Assembly (NCBI GenBank): GCA_002702655.1
Contig: PABB01000023.1
Span: forward strand, 124,001-188,000
Length of the DNA: 64,000 nucleotides
Direction: 5' to 3'
Source: Planctomycetaceae bacterium
Lineage (GTDB): Bacteria; Planctomycetota; Planctomycetia; Pirellulales; Lacipirellulaceae
In this document: positions 8,145 through 17,131 of the stretch, piece after piece
Layout of the letters: every line of letters starts with the position of its first letter
Numbering within the stretch: position 1 is the stretch's first letter
Notes under the pieces: generated by a model
Database searches by the model: none
Told to the model about the DNA's origin: nothing
What the model saw: only the letters and a program-made list of their open reading frames with translations
Program-made: the position numbers and the translations under genes

Positions 8145-9430
8145 TGGGCGAGGCAGTCAGCGGTAGGTGGCGAAGACGAGCTGGTCGGCGCGGCGCTCGT
8201 CGGTGTCGCGGCCAGGGCGTTGGGATCGTGGGGGGAGGGTTGTCCGTCGGCCGTGCGGGCAGCGGCGACGCGCTGGGCGATGCGGTAAATCTCCAGGAGT
8301 CGCTGCAGATTCTTCCGCGGCGTAAAGCGAGTGTCGTACTGACGGCGGGCGGCCCGGCGCATGTCCTCGTGGGCTTCGGGCGATTGCGACGCGACTGCGG
8401 CGACCGCGGCAGCCAAGTCTCTCGGGTCCCCGGCTCGAAATTGCCAACCGGTCCGCCCCGGCTCGACCAGTTCCTGCATGGCGCCCAGGGCCGAGGCAAT
8501 CACCGGCGTGCCGGCAGCGTAGGCCTCGGCGATGGTGCGGCCGAACGTCTCGTACCACTCACTGGTGATCAGCAGCGCGCGGGCCCGGCCGATGCGCGAT
8601 TGGACTTCGCTGGCGGAGACATGGCCCAGGCAGCTGATGCGCTCGTCATGCGCGGCGGCAGCCGCAACGTCGTCGGCCAAGGGGCCGTCGCCGATGATCT
8701 CCAGCGGCGGCAGGTGCGAGTTCTCCCGCCAGGCGCGCAGCAGCGTGGCGACGCCCTTTTCCGGCGACAGCCGCCCGGCCCACACGACGTGCCGACCGTC
8801 GCCCGGCCCCACGCCGGGATCGGGCGCGACGCAGTTGTGCTTGACGTGGACGCGATCGGCCGGAAAACCGCCGGCCACGAATCGGCCGCGGGCAAACTCA
8901 GTGAGCGTGAAAAACGCGTCGACGCGCCGCCGCCAGGTGCGCAGCACGCGATGCGTGACTTGCATGGCCGTCACCGCAGCCGTGGCGCTGACGCTGTCGC
9001 GGTAGCACTTGTGCCGCAGGGCGGGCAGCGGCAGCGCCCGGCCCACGCAATCTTCGCAGGGGCGGCCGTCGCGCATCAGATAGGCCCCGGCGCACAGCAG
9101 GCGGTAATTCCGCAGCGCCTGCACCACCGCCACGCCGCGGCGGTGGGCCACGTGGCACGCGGCGGGCGAAATCAGCGGGAAGGTGTTGGTTGCATGGAGC
9201 ACCGCGGGCGTGCGCTGGTCGATGAGCGCCGCCACCTCGCGTGCCGCCTGGCGATTCCAGACGGTCACCGCCGCGGCGCGCAGCGACGACATCGCGGCCA
9301 TGTCTTCGTTGTGCCGCACGTACTCGATCACTTCGTGCCCGGCGGCGCGCAGCAGGTCGCGTTCTTCCTCGAACGAACGGTCCTCGCCGCCGCGGTTCAG
9401 ATAGCGGGTGTGGCACAGCAGCACCTTCAT
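8141..9430 (-). CDS. Glycosyltransferase family 4 (GT-B)
   Basis: 429 residues. The C-terminal half carries the GT4 signature: VVWAGRLSPEKGVATLL, then LEIIGDGPL, and the E-x7-E donor site in SEWYETFGRTIAEAYAAGTPVIAS. The N-terminal domain begins with MKVLLCHTRYLNRGGEDRS, the usual GT4 glycine-rich loop, and includes a CxxC-like cysteine group (PCEDCVGRALPLP) found in a subset of this family. A Pro/Ser/Thr-rich tail of about 30 residues follows the catalytic domain. It is one of two GT4 genes in the operon and probably extends the repeat unit. Confidence 0.9.
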   Translation of the reverse strand: MKVLLCHTRYLNRGGEDRSFEEERDLLRAAGHEVIEYVRHNEDMAAMSSLRAAAVTVWNRQAAREVAALIDQRTPAVLHATNTFPLISPAACHVAHRRGVAVVQALRNYRLLCAGAYLMRDGRPCEDCVGRALPLPALRHKCYRDSVSATAAVTAMQVTHRVLRTWRRRVDAFFTLTEFARGRFVAGGFPADRVHVKHNCVAPDPGVGPGDGRHVVWAGRLSPEKGVATLLRAWRENSHLPPLEIIGDGPLADDVAAAAAHDERISCLGHVSASEVQSRIGRARALLITSEWYETFGRTIAEAYAAGTPVIASALGAMQELVEPGRTGWQFRAGDPRDLAAAVAAVASQSPEAHEDMRRAARRQYDTRFTPRKNLQRLLEIYRIAQRVAAARTADGQPSPHDPNALAATPTSAAPTSSSSPPTADCLAQ

Positions 9431-9600
9431 TGCCGGCTCCTCGCGATGCGCGCACGACGCACGGGGCTCGCCTGCGGGACGGCGCGTGCGACGGGCAAGT
9501 TGGAGCGAAGCAACGACATCAAGGATTCAATGGTGCGAAATCAGGGGAGTTGTGACGTGAAGGCGGGAATATCATGCTTCTCAAGCCGCACGGACTGCGC

Positions 9601-10554
9601 TTACGCGTGCTGCGAGGGCGCGACCTCGTCGATCGGTCGCCGCACGTTCCGCCGCAGCCGCACCCGGTTGCCCAGCAACGCTTCGGCGAAAAACAGACAG
9701 TACGGCGTCAACCAGTACAGAATCTTGGGCCGCGGGGCGTGAGCGCGGACGAATGCCCACCACTGACGCGGCGGTCGGTAGCCTTTGGGGCCAACCATCT
9801 TCTGCCAACGTTGTCGCAGCGAGAGCGTCTTGCCGAACGAGGTGCTCTCGAGGGGGTTCAGTCGGCACTCGCCTAGGTGGCCCGGGGCCAGCAAGATGGG
9901 GATCCCCGCCTTGCGGCACCGCAGGCCGAAGTCGCCGTCGGCGAAGAAATGCGTGTAGACCGGGTCGAGCCCGCCCACGATTTCGTCGGCCTGCCGCGGC
10001 ACGATGACGATGTTGCCGTTGAGGGTATCGCACGGTCGGACTTTGCCGTTGGGGGCGATCACCCGCACGTTGTGCCAGCTTTCGCGTTTCATACCGCCGG
10101 TGACGGTCCGCTGCGTATCGGGATCGCACGTGGCGCCGACGACCACGCACCGCGGGTCGCCGGATTGCTCGTACACGTCCAGCAGCGTTTTCACGGCGCC
10201 GGGGCGAAGCTCCACGTCGTCGTTCAGCCAGAAGTAGAAATCAGCCGGCCGCGCAGCGTCCCAGGCCATCATGGTGCCGCCGCACCAGTACAGGTTGCCG
10301 TCGCCCTGCAGCACGGTGGCGTCGGGAAACTCGGCCCGCACCGCGTCGCCCGTGCCGTCGCTGCTGCCGTCGTCGGTCAGCAGCACGCGCAACCGGTAGC
10401 CGGCGGGAAGCTCTTGCTCGCGCAGTGACCGCAGGCACCGCAGCGTCGTTTCGCGACGATTGAAGCAAGTCATCAACACGGCCACGTCGCGCACCTGCGG
10501 CGAGGCGCCCTGCGGGGCGGGGTGAGTCGTCTGGCTGTCGGCGGCGAGCGTCAT
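9601..10554 (-). CDS. Glycosyltransferase family 2, rhamnosyltransferase-like
   Basis: 317 residues from the ATG at 10554. GT-A motifs are AVLMTCFNRRETTLRCL at the start, LLTDDGSSDGTGDAV, and the metal-binding FWLNDDVELRPGAV. The GNLYWCGG segment and the THFFADGDFGLRC motif are typical of GT2 enzymes annotated as rhamnosyl- or galactofuranosyl-transferases. No membrane segment is seen. A 170-base gap separates it from the downstream GT4, the widest gap between GT genes in this operon; nothing recognisable lies in it. Specificity is unproven. Confidence 0.87.
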   Translation of the reverse strand: MTLAADSQTTHPAPQGASPQVRDVAVLMTCFNRRETTLRCLRSLREQELPAGYRLRVLLTDDGSSDGTGDAVRAEFPDATVLQGDGNLYWCGGTMMAWDAARPADFYFWLNDDVELRPGAVKTLLDVYEQSGDPRCVVVGATCDPDTQRTVTGGMKRESWHNVRVIAPNGKVRPCDTLNGNIVIVPRQADEIVGGLDPVYTHFFADGDFGLRCRKAGIPILLAPGHLGECRLNPLESTSFGKTLSLRQRWQKMVGPKGYRPPRQWWAFVRAHAPRPKILYWLTPYCLFFAEALLGNRVRLRRNVRRPIDEVAPSQHA

Positions 10555-10614
10555 CGGGCGAGAGAAAGCGTCAAAGGGTGAAGCAGCAAGTTGTCGGACG
10601 ATCGAACGCGCCGG

Positions 10615-11991
10615 TCACACGCCAAAGCGGCGCGCGGGCCGCCATACGAGCGGTTCGCGGGGCGCCGCGGGCTCGGCAGCGGTCGTGGAGGCGGGGGCGA
10701 CCGCGGGGTTCAAAGCCAGCGCCGCGACGCAGGTAAACAGCAGCAGCGTCGGCGGACCGGAGCCGGGGATCTTTGATTCGGCCAAACCATGCACCAGACA
10801 CAGCGTCACGAAACACGCGGCAAACAGGTCCGCCGGATGACCGGCCCGGTCGTAGCGGACCCAGCCGGCAACCGCCAGCCCCAACATCCACAGCAGGTAC
10901 AGGGCCAACCCGACCAAGCCGATTGCCAGCACGTGGTCGAGATACGTGTTGTGCGCGTGAGGAATGTGCCACATGAATTCGTCGGAGTAGCGATAGATGT
11001 GCGTCGGCGTCCAGAAGCTACCGTAGCCGTGGCCGAACCACGGCGTCCGTTCCGCCTCTTTCGTCAAGGCCTGCCAAAGCGGCAAGCGTCCCGTGAGCGT
11101 CGAGACGTTTTCGTTGCGGCCCATCGACGCCACGTCGGCGGATTCCTGAATTGCCGCGACCGAAACGAAATTGACCGCCAGCCCCCCCAGACAGGCGAGC
11201 GTGATTGTGGCCGTGGCGATCCACCACCGCTGCTGCCCGCGGGCCCGTAGCAGAAATGCGACCATGCCCGCGGCCACGAGCGCGGCCAGCGTGGTCCGCG
11301 ACTTGGTCATCACGACGACCCCCAGGCCCAAGGCGATGAGGGCGGCGCGCACGTAGGGTCGGTTTCGGCGCTCGAATGGCACGAGCCAGGCCGCCAGCGT
11401 CATCACCGCCGCCTCGAGGCCGATGCCGTTGGGATCGAGCGTGCCGGCGTAGCGATAGTCGCTGCGCCACGGCCGGAACATGCCGTTGGCAATCTCGGCC
11501 GCAAAGCCGATCGTCAACTCGCCGGCCACCAAGAGAATGATGATCCACAGCATATCGGTGAGCGAACACCGCACGGCGATTCCGATGGCGCCGAGAATCA
11601 GCAGCGTGAGGATGGCGAGTTTTCGAATCGTGAGGAAGTGGAACTCGGTCCACGTGTAACTCGCGAAGCACCACCCCGCGTACAGGGCGAAGAGCAACAG
11701 CAGCGGGTGCGACCACCGCAAGCGTTGCGGCGGCGCGGTGATCGCCAGCGCAGCGCCCAGCCCGCCAATCAGCAAAAAGCCGAGCGCCGAGGAACCGGTC
11801 GTCGACGATTGCTGCACGGCAAATCGATTCTCGCGGTGGGCGAAGCTGCCCGACTCGGCCAGGAAGGCATAGTAGCTGGCGGCCCACTTGTGAGCGATCA
11901 CGGCAAACGCGATTCCCAGCACCAGCGCAATGCCGAGGCGCAGCAACCAGGGGTTGTCCGAAGATTCGGCGGTGGCAAGCGGTGCGGCCAT
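10615..11991 (-). CDS. O-antigen ligase / polymerase family membrane protein (Wzy/WaaL)
   Basis: About 458 residues with roughly ten to twelve hydrophobic helices spread over the length. A periplasmic loop near residues 325-365 carries GHGYGSFW and the IPHAHNTYLDHVLA signature with the conserved histidine and asparagine of the Wzy_C / O-antigen ligase domain. Such proteins polymerise lipid-linked repeat units or ligate the glycan to an acceptor in the periplasm. The ATG at 11991 is preferred; an in-frame TTG at 12039 would overlap the upstream gene. Paired with Wzz it suggests a Wzx/Wzy-type route, although no flippase gene is visible in this window. Confidence 0.86.
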   Translation of the reverse strand: MAAPLATAESSDNPWLLRLGIALVLGIAFAVIAHKWAASYYAFLAESGSFAHRENRFAVQQSSTTGSSALGFLLIGGLGAALAITAPPQRLRWSHPLLLLFALYAGWCFASYTWTEFHFLTIRKLAILTLLILGAIGIAVRCSLTDMLWIIILLVAGELTIGFAAEIANGMFRPWRSDYRYAGTLDPNGIGLEAAVMTLAAWLVPFERRNRPYVRAALIALGLGVVVMTKSRTTLAALVAAGMVAFLLRARGQQRWWIATATITLACLGGLAVNFVSVAAIQESADVASMGRNENVSTLTGRLPLWQALTKEAERTPWFGHGYGSFWTPTHIYRYSDEFMWHIPHAHNTYLDHVLAIGLVGLALYLLWMLGLAVAGWVRYDRAGHPADLFAACFVTLCLVHGLAESKIPGSGPPTLLLFTCVAALALNPAVAPASTTAAEPAAPREPLVWRPARRFGV

Positions 11992-12017
11992 GGGGAGTAT
12001 GCTACGAAGGGGCGCTG

Positions 12018-12743
12018 CTACATGCGGCGGCGAAGCCAATTGGGCAGGTAGCTGCGGTGGCGATTCAGGATGGCGCCCGCCAGCTCAACGCCGTCCTGCC
12101 GGAGTTGCTGCGCGACGCGCGTGGCGTCGTTCGAGCGGGCGCTTTCGGCCCGGACCACCAGCAGGGTTTGGTCGAGCAGCCGCGCCAGCGCCAACTCCTG
12201 CCGGATTCGCTCGGCCGGCGGCAAGTCGACGAGAATCAACCGGTAATCGACGCGCGCCTCGGCCATCATCTCGCGAACCGCACCGGCGTTGACGCGCGGT
12301 TGCTGCCGGCGCGACAGCGACCCGGCGGGCAGCACGTGCAGCCCGGCAACGGGGCCGTCTTGGACGCACTCGGCCAGCGTGGCGTTGCCGGCAAACAGTC
12401 GCGCTGCGCCCGGCTGGGGCGACAGGCCCCACCGCGACGCCAATCGAGGAGCGTGCCAATCGGTCTCGATCAGCAACACCGGGCCCCAGTCCTGCTCTGC
12501 CGCGCGGAGCGCCAAGTTGGCGGCGATCGTCGTGACGCCCGCCTTCGCCGCGAAGCCCATCAGGCCTAGCGCGTAAGCGGTCGACTCGTCCTCGCCGAGC
12601 AAGCCTTGCAGTCGCCACAACAGGTGGTCGTACATCGCGCTGCTCGCGCGGTCGCGGAGCGTCGTGGGACGCACGGGCCGCTGAACAGCTGCATCCTCCG
12701 GCGAATTGCGCCGGACGGGTTGTGAAGATTCGGTGGCGTTCAT
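12018..12743 (-). CDS. BY-kinase-like / CpsD-type P-loop ATPase with degenerate Walker A
   Basis: 241 residues, related to CpsD/CapB/Wzc cytoplasmic kinase domains that control Wzz-type proteins. Two of three nucleotide motifs are altered. The Walker A site (residues 63-72) reads GFAAKAGVTT, so the invariant lysine is V70. Walker A' reads VLLIETD, with E93 in place of the first aspartate and D95 kept. Walker B (RLILVDLPP) is intact. The C-terminal tyrosine cluster of true BY-kinases is reduced to a single tyrosine in RSYLPNW. Placement next to the Wzz gene supports a role in chain-length control, perhaps as a structural partner rather than an active kinase. The start is the ATG at 12743; a GTG precedes it. 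Confidence 0.8.
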   Translation of the reverse strand: MNATESSQPVRRNSPEDAAVQRPVRPTTLRDRASSAMYDHLLWRLQGLLGEDESTAYALGLMGFAAKAGVTTIAANLALRAAEQDWGPVLLIETDWHAPRLASRWGLSPQPGAARLFAGNATLAECVQDGPVAGLHVLPAGSLSRRQQPRVNAGAVREMMAEARVDYRLILVDLPPAERIRQELALARLLDQTLLVVRAESARSNDATRVAQQLRQDGVELAGAILNRHRSYLPNWLRRRM

Positions 12744-12815
12744 CACGCGATCCAGAAAGTTGTCAGGAAAAAGCGTATGGGGAGCGAAGCAAGCGGCTGC
12801 GGCGACGAGCGGAGA

Positions 12816-14438
12816 TCATGGACCGCGGGGAATCGTGCCGTAGGCGCGGCTCTCAGGCAGCACGGCTACCACTGGCAGATCAAGCCCCCGCTCGACGTGC
12901 TCCTGGGACCAAATGCGGGTGTCGATCTTCTCGGCCCCCAGGCCCAAGGCCAGCGAGCCGACGCTCGCCAGCATGAGCGACAGGCCGAGGACAATCAGCT
13001 TCGAGGGGCTCACCGGCTTCTGGGCCAGCGTCGGTTGCTGGGCGACGTTGACGTTGGTAATCCGTTGGCGATCGAGTTCCTCATCGATGCGGGCCTGCTC
13101 GAAATTCTGCTCGTAACGAATCAGATTCGATTTGGCGATTTCGTGTTGGCGCTCCAATTCGTCAAGCTCCGCTTCGTAGCCGTTGAGCTGCTGCAGCATC
13201 GCCATGACTTCGGCTTCCTGCTTCTCGATTTCGGCGACGCGTGCTTCCAGCCCGGCACGGGACCGCTCGGTCTGGGCCAGGCTAAGCACCAACTCCCGAC
13301 GGTTGGGGTTCACCGCGTCGACGGTCGTGGACCGCTCGTCGCGCTCCTCGGCGAGCAGACGCTTGGCTTCGTCCACTTGGTCGCGCGCCGACTGGACCAA
13401 CGGATGATCTTCGTTGTACTTGGCTTCCAGGTTCATCACGTTCACCTGCAGCGCGTACAGTTGCGAGCGCAACGTGTCCGCTCCCGTATTAGGGCCGACG
13501 GACTTGGTCGTCGGCATCCACTCGGGCATGGCCGCAATTTGATCCTCGAGTCGATCGATTTGCGCCTGGGCCGATTGCAGTTCCTGCATCGCCGAGACGC
13601 GCGCCAACTGGATCGTCGAGACGCGATTTTCCAGCGTGTTGCGGCGCGACTCGATCGACGCGAGCCCCATGCGGTTCTTGGCGTCGCGAATCGCCACCAT
13701 GGTTCCGTCGACACGCTGCTGCAACTCATCCCGCTGCGAGGCGAAAAAATCCTTCGAACCGGTCGTGCTGTGCAACCGCGTGTGCTCCTCGCGGAAGACT
13801 TCCAACAACGCATCAAGCACGTATTGAGCAAGTTGCGGCGAGTCGGCGTCGTAGGTCACCGAGATGACGGTCGATTCATACTCCGCCTCGGCTTTCAGAT
13901 TGCGCTCGATGGCGATGATCGCCCGTTCCTGGTCGGAGATCTCGTCGATTGACCGGACCGCTTCGATGGCCGAATGCAGCGGCGTCATGACGGCTTTGGC
14001 CAGAGCGTTGGAGCCGTCGGACCTGCCCTCGCCGCCGCCAGGGACGGCCAAGTTGCCCAGCACGACTGCTGCGCCTTTGTTGATGTCCGGGGCATCGCTT
14101 TGCAGATCGGGGTCGTTGCCGATGCGCTCCAGCGTTTTCTGGATGACCGCGCGGCTCTTCAGCACTTCCATCGCCGAATTGATTTCGTAGTCGCGGCCGC
14201 TCTGCTGCAGACCGATCGTGGCGCCGGTCGTGGCCGTGGGATCGAGGCGCACGCTCTCGCGACCAACCTGCAGGAACAGGCGTGCTTCGGAGCGGTACTT
14301 CCGCGGCGCGAACAGCAGCACCAGCACGCCCAGCGCCAGCGAGGCGAGCGAGAAGGCTAGGACCTTCTTCTTGTGACGGAACAGCACAGTTGCCAGTTCC
14401 CGCAAGCCGAACGATTTGCTGCCAGAGGAGGTCGCCAT
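12816..14438 (-). CDS. Wzz/GumC-type chain-length determinant, polysaccharide co-polymerase
   Basis: 540 residues from the ATG at 14438. One membrane helix lies near residues 28-48 and a second near 483-506, preceded by the Pro-rich QKPVSPSKL, the standard polysaccharide co-polymerase layout. Between them is a long periplasmic region rich in coiled coil (for example LEARVAEIEKQEAEVMAMLQ). The Wzz domain starts close to the N-terminus (FRHKKKVLAFSLASLALGV). There is no fused C-terminal kinase; that role falls to the separate downstream gene at 12018-12743. The protein sets glycan length and couples synthesis to export across the cell envelope. Confidence 0.9.
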   Translation of the reverse strand: MATSSGSKSFGLRELATVLFRHKKKVLAFSLASLALGVLVLLFAPRKYRSEARLFLQVGRESVRLDPTATTGATIGLQQSGRDYEINSAMEVLKSRAVIQKTLERIGNDPDLQSDAPDINKGAAVVLGNLAVPGGGEGRSDGSNALAKAVMTPLHSAIEAVRSIDEISDQERAIIAIERNLKAEAEYESTVISVTYDADSPQLAQYVLDALLEVFREEHTRLHSTTGSKDFFASQRDELQQRVDGTMVAIRDAKNRMGLASIESRRNTLENRVSTIQLARVSAMQELQSAQAQIDRLEDQIAAMPEWMPTTKSVGPNTGADTLRSQLYALQVNVMNLEAKYNEDHPLVQSARDQVDEAKRLLAEERDERSTTVDAVNPNRRELVLSLAQTERSRAGLEARVAEIEKQEAEVMAMLQQLNGYEAELDELERQHEIAKSNLIRYEQNFEQARIDEELDRQRITNVNVAQQPTLAQKPVSPSKLIVLGLSLMLASVGSLALGLGAEKIDTRIWSQEHVERGLDLPVVAVLPESRAYGTIPRGP

Positions 14439-14528
14439 GGTTGTCAGTGGGTCAGCAGAAATGGATGGAAGGCGGGCGTCGCCTGCCGCGATTTCGCACA
14501 GCAGCCGTCCGCTCGACAGGTCCCATTG

Positions 14529-15881
14529 TCATTGGGAGGCCGCTGCCGTGCACGTCTCTGCCGGCGAGGTCGTGGCGGAAGCGGTTGCGTTTCGCGCCGG
14601 TTGTGATGGTTGTGCGAGTCGTGCCGGCGAGGCGTTCTCGCGCGGCGCCAGGGCGTCGTCGTAGGCTTGCAGCAGCCGTTTGGATTGCACGTCCCAGCGA
14701 AACTGCCGTGCTCGCTCCAGTGCGCCAGCGGACAACGCGGCAAGCCGCCCCCGGTCGCGGGCCAGCAACTCGATCGCGGCGCGGAAGCCCTCGATTGTCG
14801 CCGTCGGCGAAGTGACCGGGACGCGGATTGCGCAGCGATCGGTCATGACGTCGGCGGCGCCTTGGTGATCGACCCCGACGATCGGCGCCCCCGCTGCGAG
14901 CGCCTCCAACAGACCCGTGCCCGAGGTGTCGCGGAGGCTTGTGAACGCAAATGCGTCAGCCCACTGGTAGTGCGGTTCGCGGGCCGTGCAGCCCGGCCAG
15001 CCGACCCACTCGACGCGGTCGGCCAGGCCCAGACGATCAGCCAATCGCTGCCAACGTTTCAGTTGCGGTCCGGCCGACATCACGCGCAACTGGAACAGGC
15101 ACGCAGGCGAAACGCCGGCCAGGGCGCGCAGCAATAACGGCAGGGCTTTCCACGAACAAGCCCGCCCGGCCCAGAGGATTCGCAGCGGCTCGTCATTCGG
15201 CTGCGGTTTGCGGGGTGGGGCTGGGGCTGGGGCGGCGTCGACGCCGGTTTCCAGCATCACGCCGTCGATGCGAAGGCCGGCCGTCGTCAGCTCGCGCTGG
15301 GACTGTCGGCTGGCGGCCAGCACGCAGGTCGAGTGCCGGATCGCTTGACGCACGCCCGGAGACCACCGCAACTGAACCGCGTTAATGCCGTTGCGCACCG
15401 CTTCGCGTATGGCGCCCAGCGGCTCAATGGCCCGGAAAAACTGCCGCGGAAAAGCGTGCGTCCCGCCGATCGGGCCCCAGATGTAGGGAATGTCCAGCCG
15501 CCAGCAGTGGCTCGGCTGACGGTAGCCGCAATAGCTCACATGGTGGGCGATGTCGAAGGGCTCGCGCTCGTGCTTGGCTTGCGCAACGCGATAAGCGCGG
15601 CGTTGCCAGCGGGCGTAGGCCAGATTCGACCCGCCGGGGAGCCGTGCCAGACGACGCTCCCAACGCGACGGCGGCACGTGCAGTACGTCGACGCCCTCAG
15701 CCCGCAAGTCGTCCGCGTGGGCGTCCAGCAACCCACACAGCACGGTCACGCGGTACTGTTGCGCCGCAGCAACCGCGCGGCGCCAAGCCAACCGCGACTC
15801 CATCGAGAAGTCCGGCGCCAACCGGTACGCAATCAACAACAGCCGACGCGGTTCCGCGAGTTGATCGACGGTAGAGGACAT
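14529..15881 (-). CDS. Glycosyltransferase family 4 (GT-B)
   Basis: 451 residues from the ATG at 15881. The frame is open 74 codons further upstream, but that part is Arg-rich and unlike a GT4 N-terminus, while LLLIAYRLAPDFSMESRLAW begins right after the chosen start. The C-terminal donor site is FTSLRDTSGTGLLEALAAGAPIVG, with ILWAGRACSWKALPLLLRAL before it. A Pro/Ala-rich linker (PAPAPPRKPQPNDE) separates the two Rossmann domains. The gene is second in the operon, between the initiating transferase and Wzz, and probably adds the second sugar. Its tail is Ala/Ser/Thr-rich and low in complexity. Confidence 0.88.
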   Translation of the reverse strand: MSSTVDQLAEPRRLLLIAYRLAPDFSMESRLAWRRAVAAAQQYRVTVLCGLLDAHADDLRAEGVDVLHVPPSRWERRLARLPGGSNLAYARWQRRAYRVAQAKHEREPFDIAHHVSYCGYRQPSHCWRLDIPYIWGPIGGTHAFPRQFFRAIEPLGAIREAVRNGINAVQLRWSPGVRQAIRHSTCVLAASRQSQRELTTAGLRIDGVMLETGVDAAPAPAPPRKPQPNDEPLRILWAGRACSWKALPLLLRALAGVSPACLFQLRVMSAGPQLKRWQRLADRLGLADRVEWVGWPGCTAREPHYQWADAFAFTSLRDTSGTGLLEALAAGAPIVGVDHQGAADVMTDRCAIRVPVTSPTATIEGFRAAIELLARDRGRLAALSAGALERARQFRWDVQSKRLLQAYDDALAPRENASPARLAQPSQPARNATASATTSPAETCTAAASQ

Positions 15882-16036
15882 AACGGGGTCACGCAATGAC
15901 CGATGGTGATAAGTGTGTCGAACAGGGGAGGCGGCCTTGCGCCCGGCGAGGTTGGCGACCAAACGTCGGTCGCGCCCAGTGGTGCAGCAACGCTCGCGTA
16001 TGCGACGCTCCGTCAATAAAAAAACGTCCGGCGCAG

Positions 16037-17131
16037 TTAGCGAATACCGCGGTGAAACAACAAGGAAGGCAGCGTGGCCACCACGAGCTTGAAGTCCTTC
16101 CACAAGCTGTGCCCGGCAATGTAGTGCAGGTCCATGCGGACCCAGTCGTCAAAGCGCACCTGTCCGCGCCCCGAAACTTGCCAGGTGCAGGTGATGCCTG
16201 GGGTGACTTCCAGGCGGCGACGGTGCCAGTCTTCGCAGGCTTGGGACTCCTCGGTCGGCAGCGGCCGCGGGCCGACCAACGACATCTCGCCACGCAACAC
16301 GTTGATCAATTGCGGCAGTTCGTCGATGCTGCTCCACCGCAGGAACCGTCCCACCGACGTGATCCGCGGATCGCACCGCATTTTGAACGCTGGGCCGTCC
16401 TGATCGCTGTGGACGCGCAACTCGTGCTTGCGGCGATCGGCGTCGACCGTCATGGTCCGCAGTTTGAAGATGCGAAAGCGCCGACCGCCCAGGCCTTCGC
16501 GCTCCTGCACAAAGAACGCAGGTCCCGGCGACGTCGATTTAACCGCTATCGCCGCGACGCCAATGACCGGCGACACCGCGACCAATCCCAACAGACTGCC
16601 CAAAATATCGATGCCGCGCTTCCACGCCGGCAGCGGCTTGGCAAAGAACAACTCGCTAGGATCCGAGTCGTTGTCGGGCGCCGCGGCAACCTGCTCTTCG
16701 CCGGCTTCCTCCGCCTCGTGCCGGCGGCGTCGATTGCGCCCGGGGTAAGTCATCACCTCGCACTCGGGCCGATCGGGCCCGGGGGGGTAGACCTCGCTGA
16801 CGTCGGTCGCGACTTTCCAGGCGCCTTCTTCGTTTGTGTCGGGCAGCAGGATCGCCACGTTGCCGTTGTCCAACAGCCCGGGCGTGTCGGTCAGCCGCAG
16901 CCGGCCTTCCAGGACGCGGCTTAAGAAGTCGACGTCTGGCTCCGAGCGATGCCCTTTGGGCAGCCGGATCAGCAGGACCGAGAGTATCGAACCGTTGCGA
17001 TCGACACGCATCCGCTCGCACCGCGCGGCGAGGCGAAAATCACCTTCCGGAAGGAAATAGTCAAGTTTGCCTTTGAGGCGGCGGCGCAACACGAGCGCAT
17101 GAAAGGGCCGGCGTGTCCTGAGCGAAGTCAT
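16037..17131 (-). CDS. Initiating sugar-phosphate transferase (bacterial sugar transferase) with N-terminal degenerate GGDEF-like domain
   Basis: 364 residues. The C-terminal 200 residues are a PglC/WbaP-type transferase: a reentrant hydrophobic segment after KRGIDILGSLLGLVAV, then FFVQEREGLGGRRFRIFKLRTM, SSIDELPQLINVLRGEMSLVGPRPL and the terminal PGITCTWQVSGRG. This enzyme moves a sugar-1-phosphate to undecaprenyl phosphate and starts the glycan. The usual four N-terminal membrane helices are absent. In their place residues about 30-130 (for example RLRLTDTPGLLDNGNVAILLPDT and GAWKVATDV) resemble a catalytically dead GGDEF fold. It is the first gene after the probable promoter. The ATG at 17131 is chosen over an upstream in-frame start at 17176. 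Confidence 0.88.
   Translation of the reverse strand: MTSLRTRRPFHALVLRRRLKGKLDYFLPEGDFRLAARCERMRVDRNGSILSVLLIRLPKGHRSEPDVDFLSRVLEGRLRLTDTPGLLDNGNVAILLPDTNEEGAWKVATDVSEVYPPGPDRPECEVMTYPGRNRRRRHEAEEAGEEQVAAAPDNDSDPSELFFAKPLPAWKRGIDILGSLLGLVAVSPVIGVAAIAVKSTSPGPAFFVQEREGLGGRRFRIFKLRTMTVDADRRKHELRVHSDQDGPAFKMRCDPRITSVGRFLRWSSIDELPQLINVLRGEMSLVGPRPLPTEESQACEDWHRRRLEVTPGITCTWQVSGRGQVRFDDWVRMDLHYIAGHSLWKDFKLVVATLPSLLFHRGIR

Noticed and set aside
8117-9742. Long plus-strand frame of 541 codons opposite the GT4 gene
   Set aside because: It is an antisense shadow typical of GC-rich DNA; the minus strand carries full GT4 motifs.
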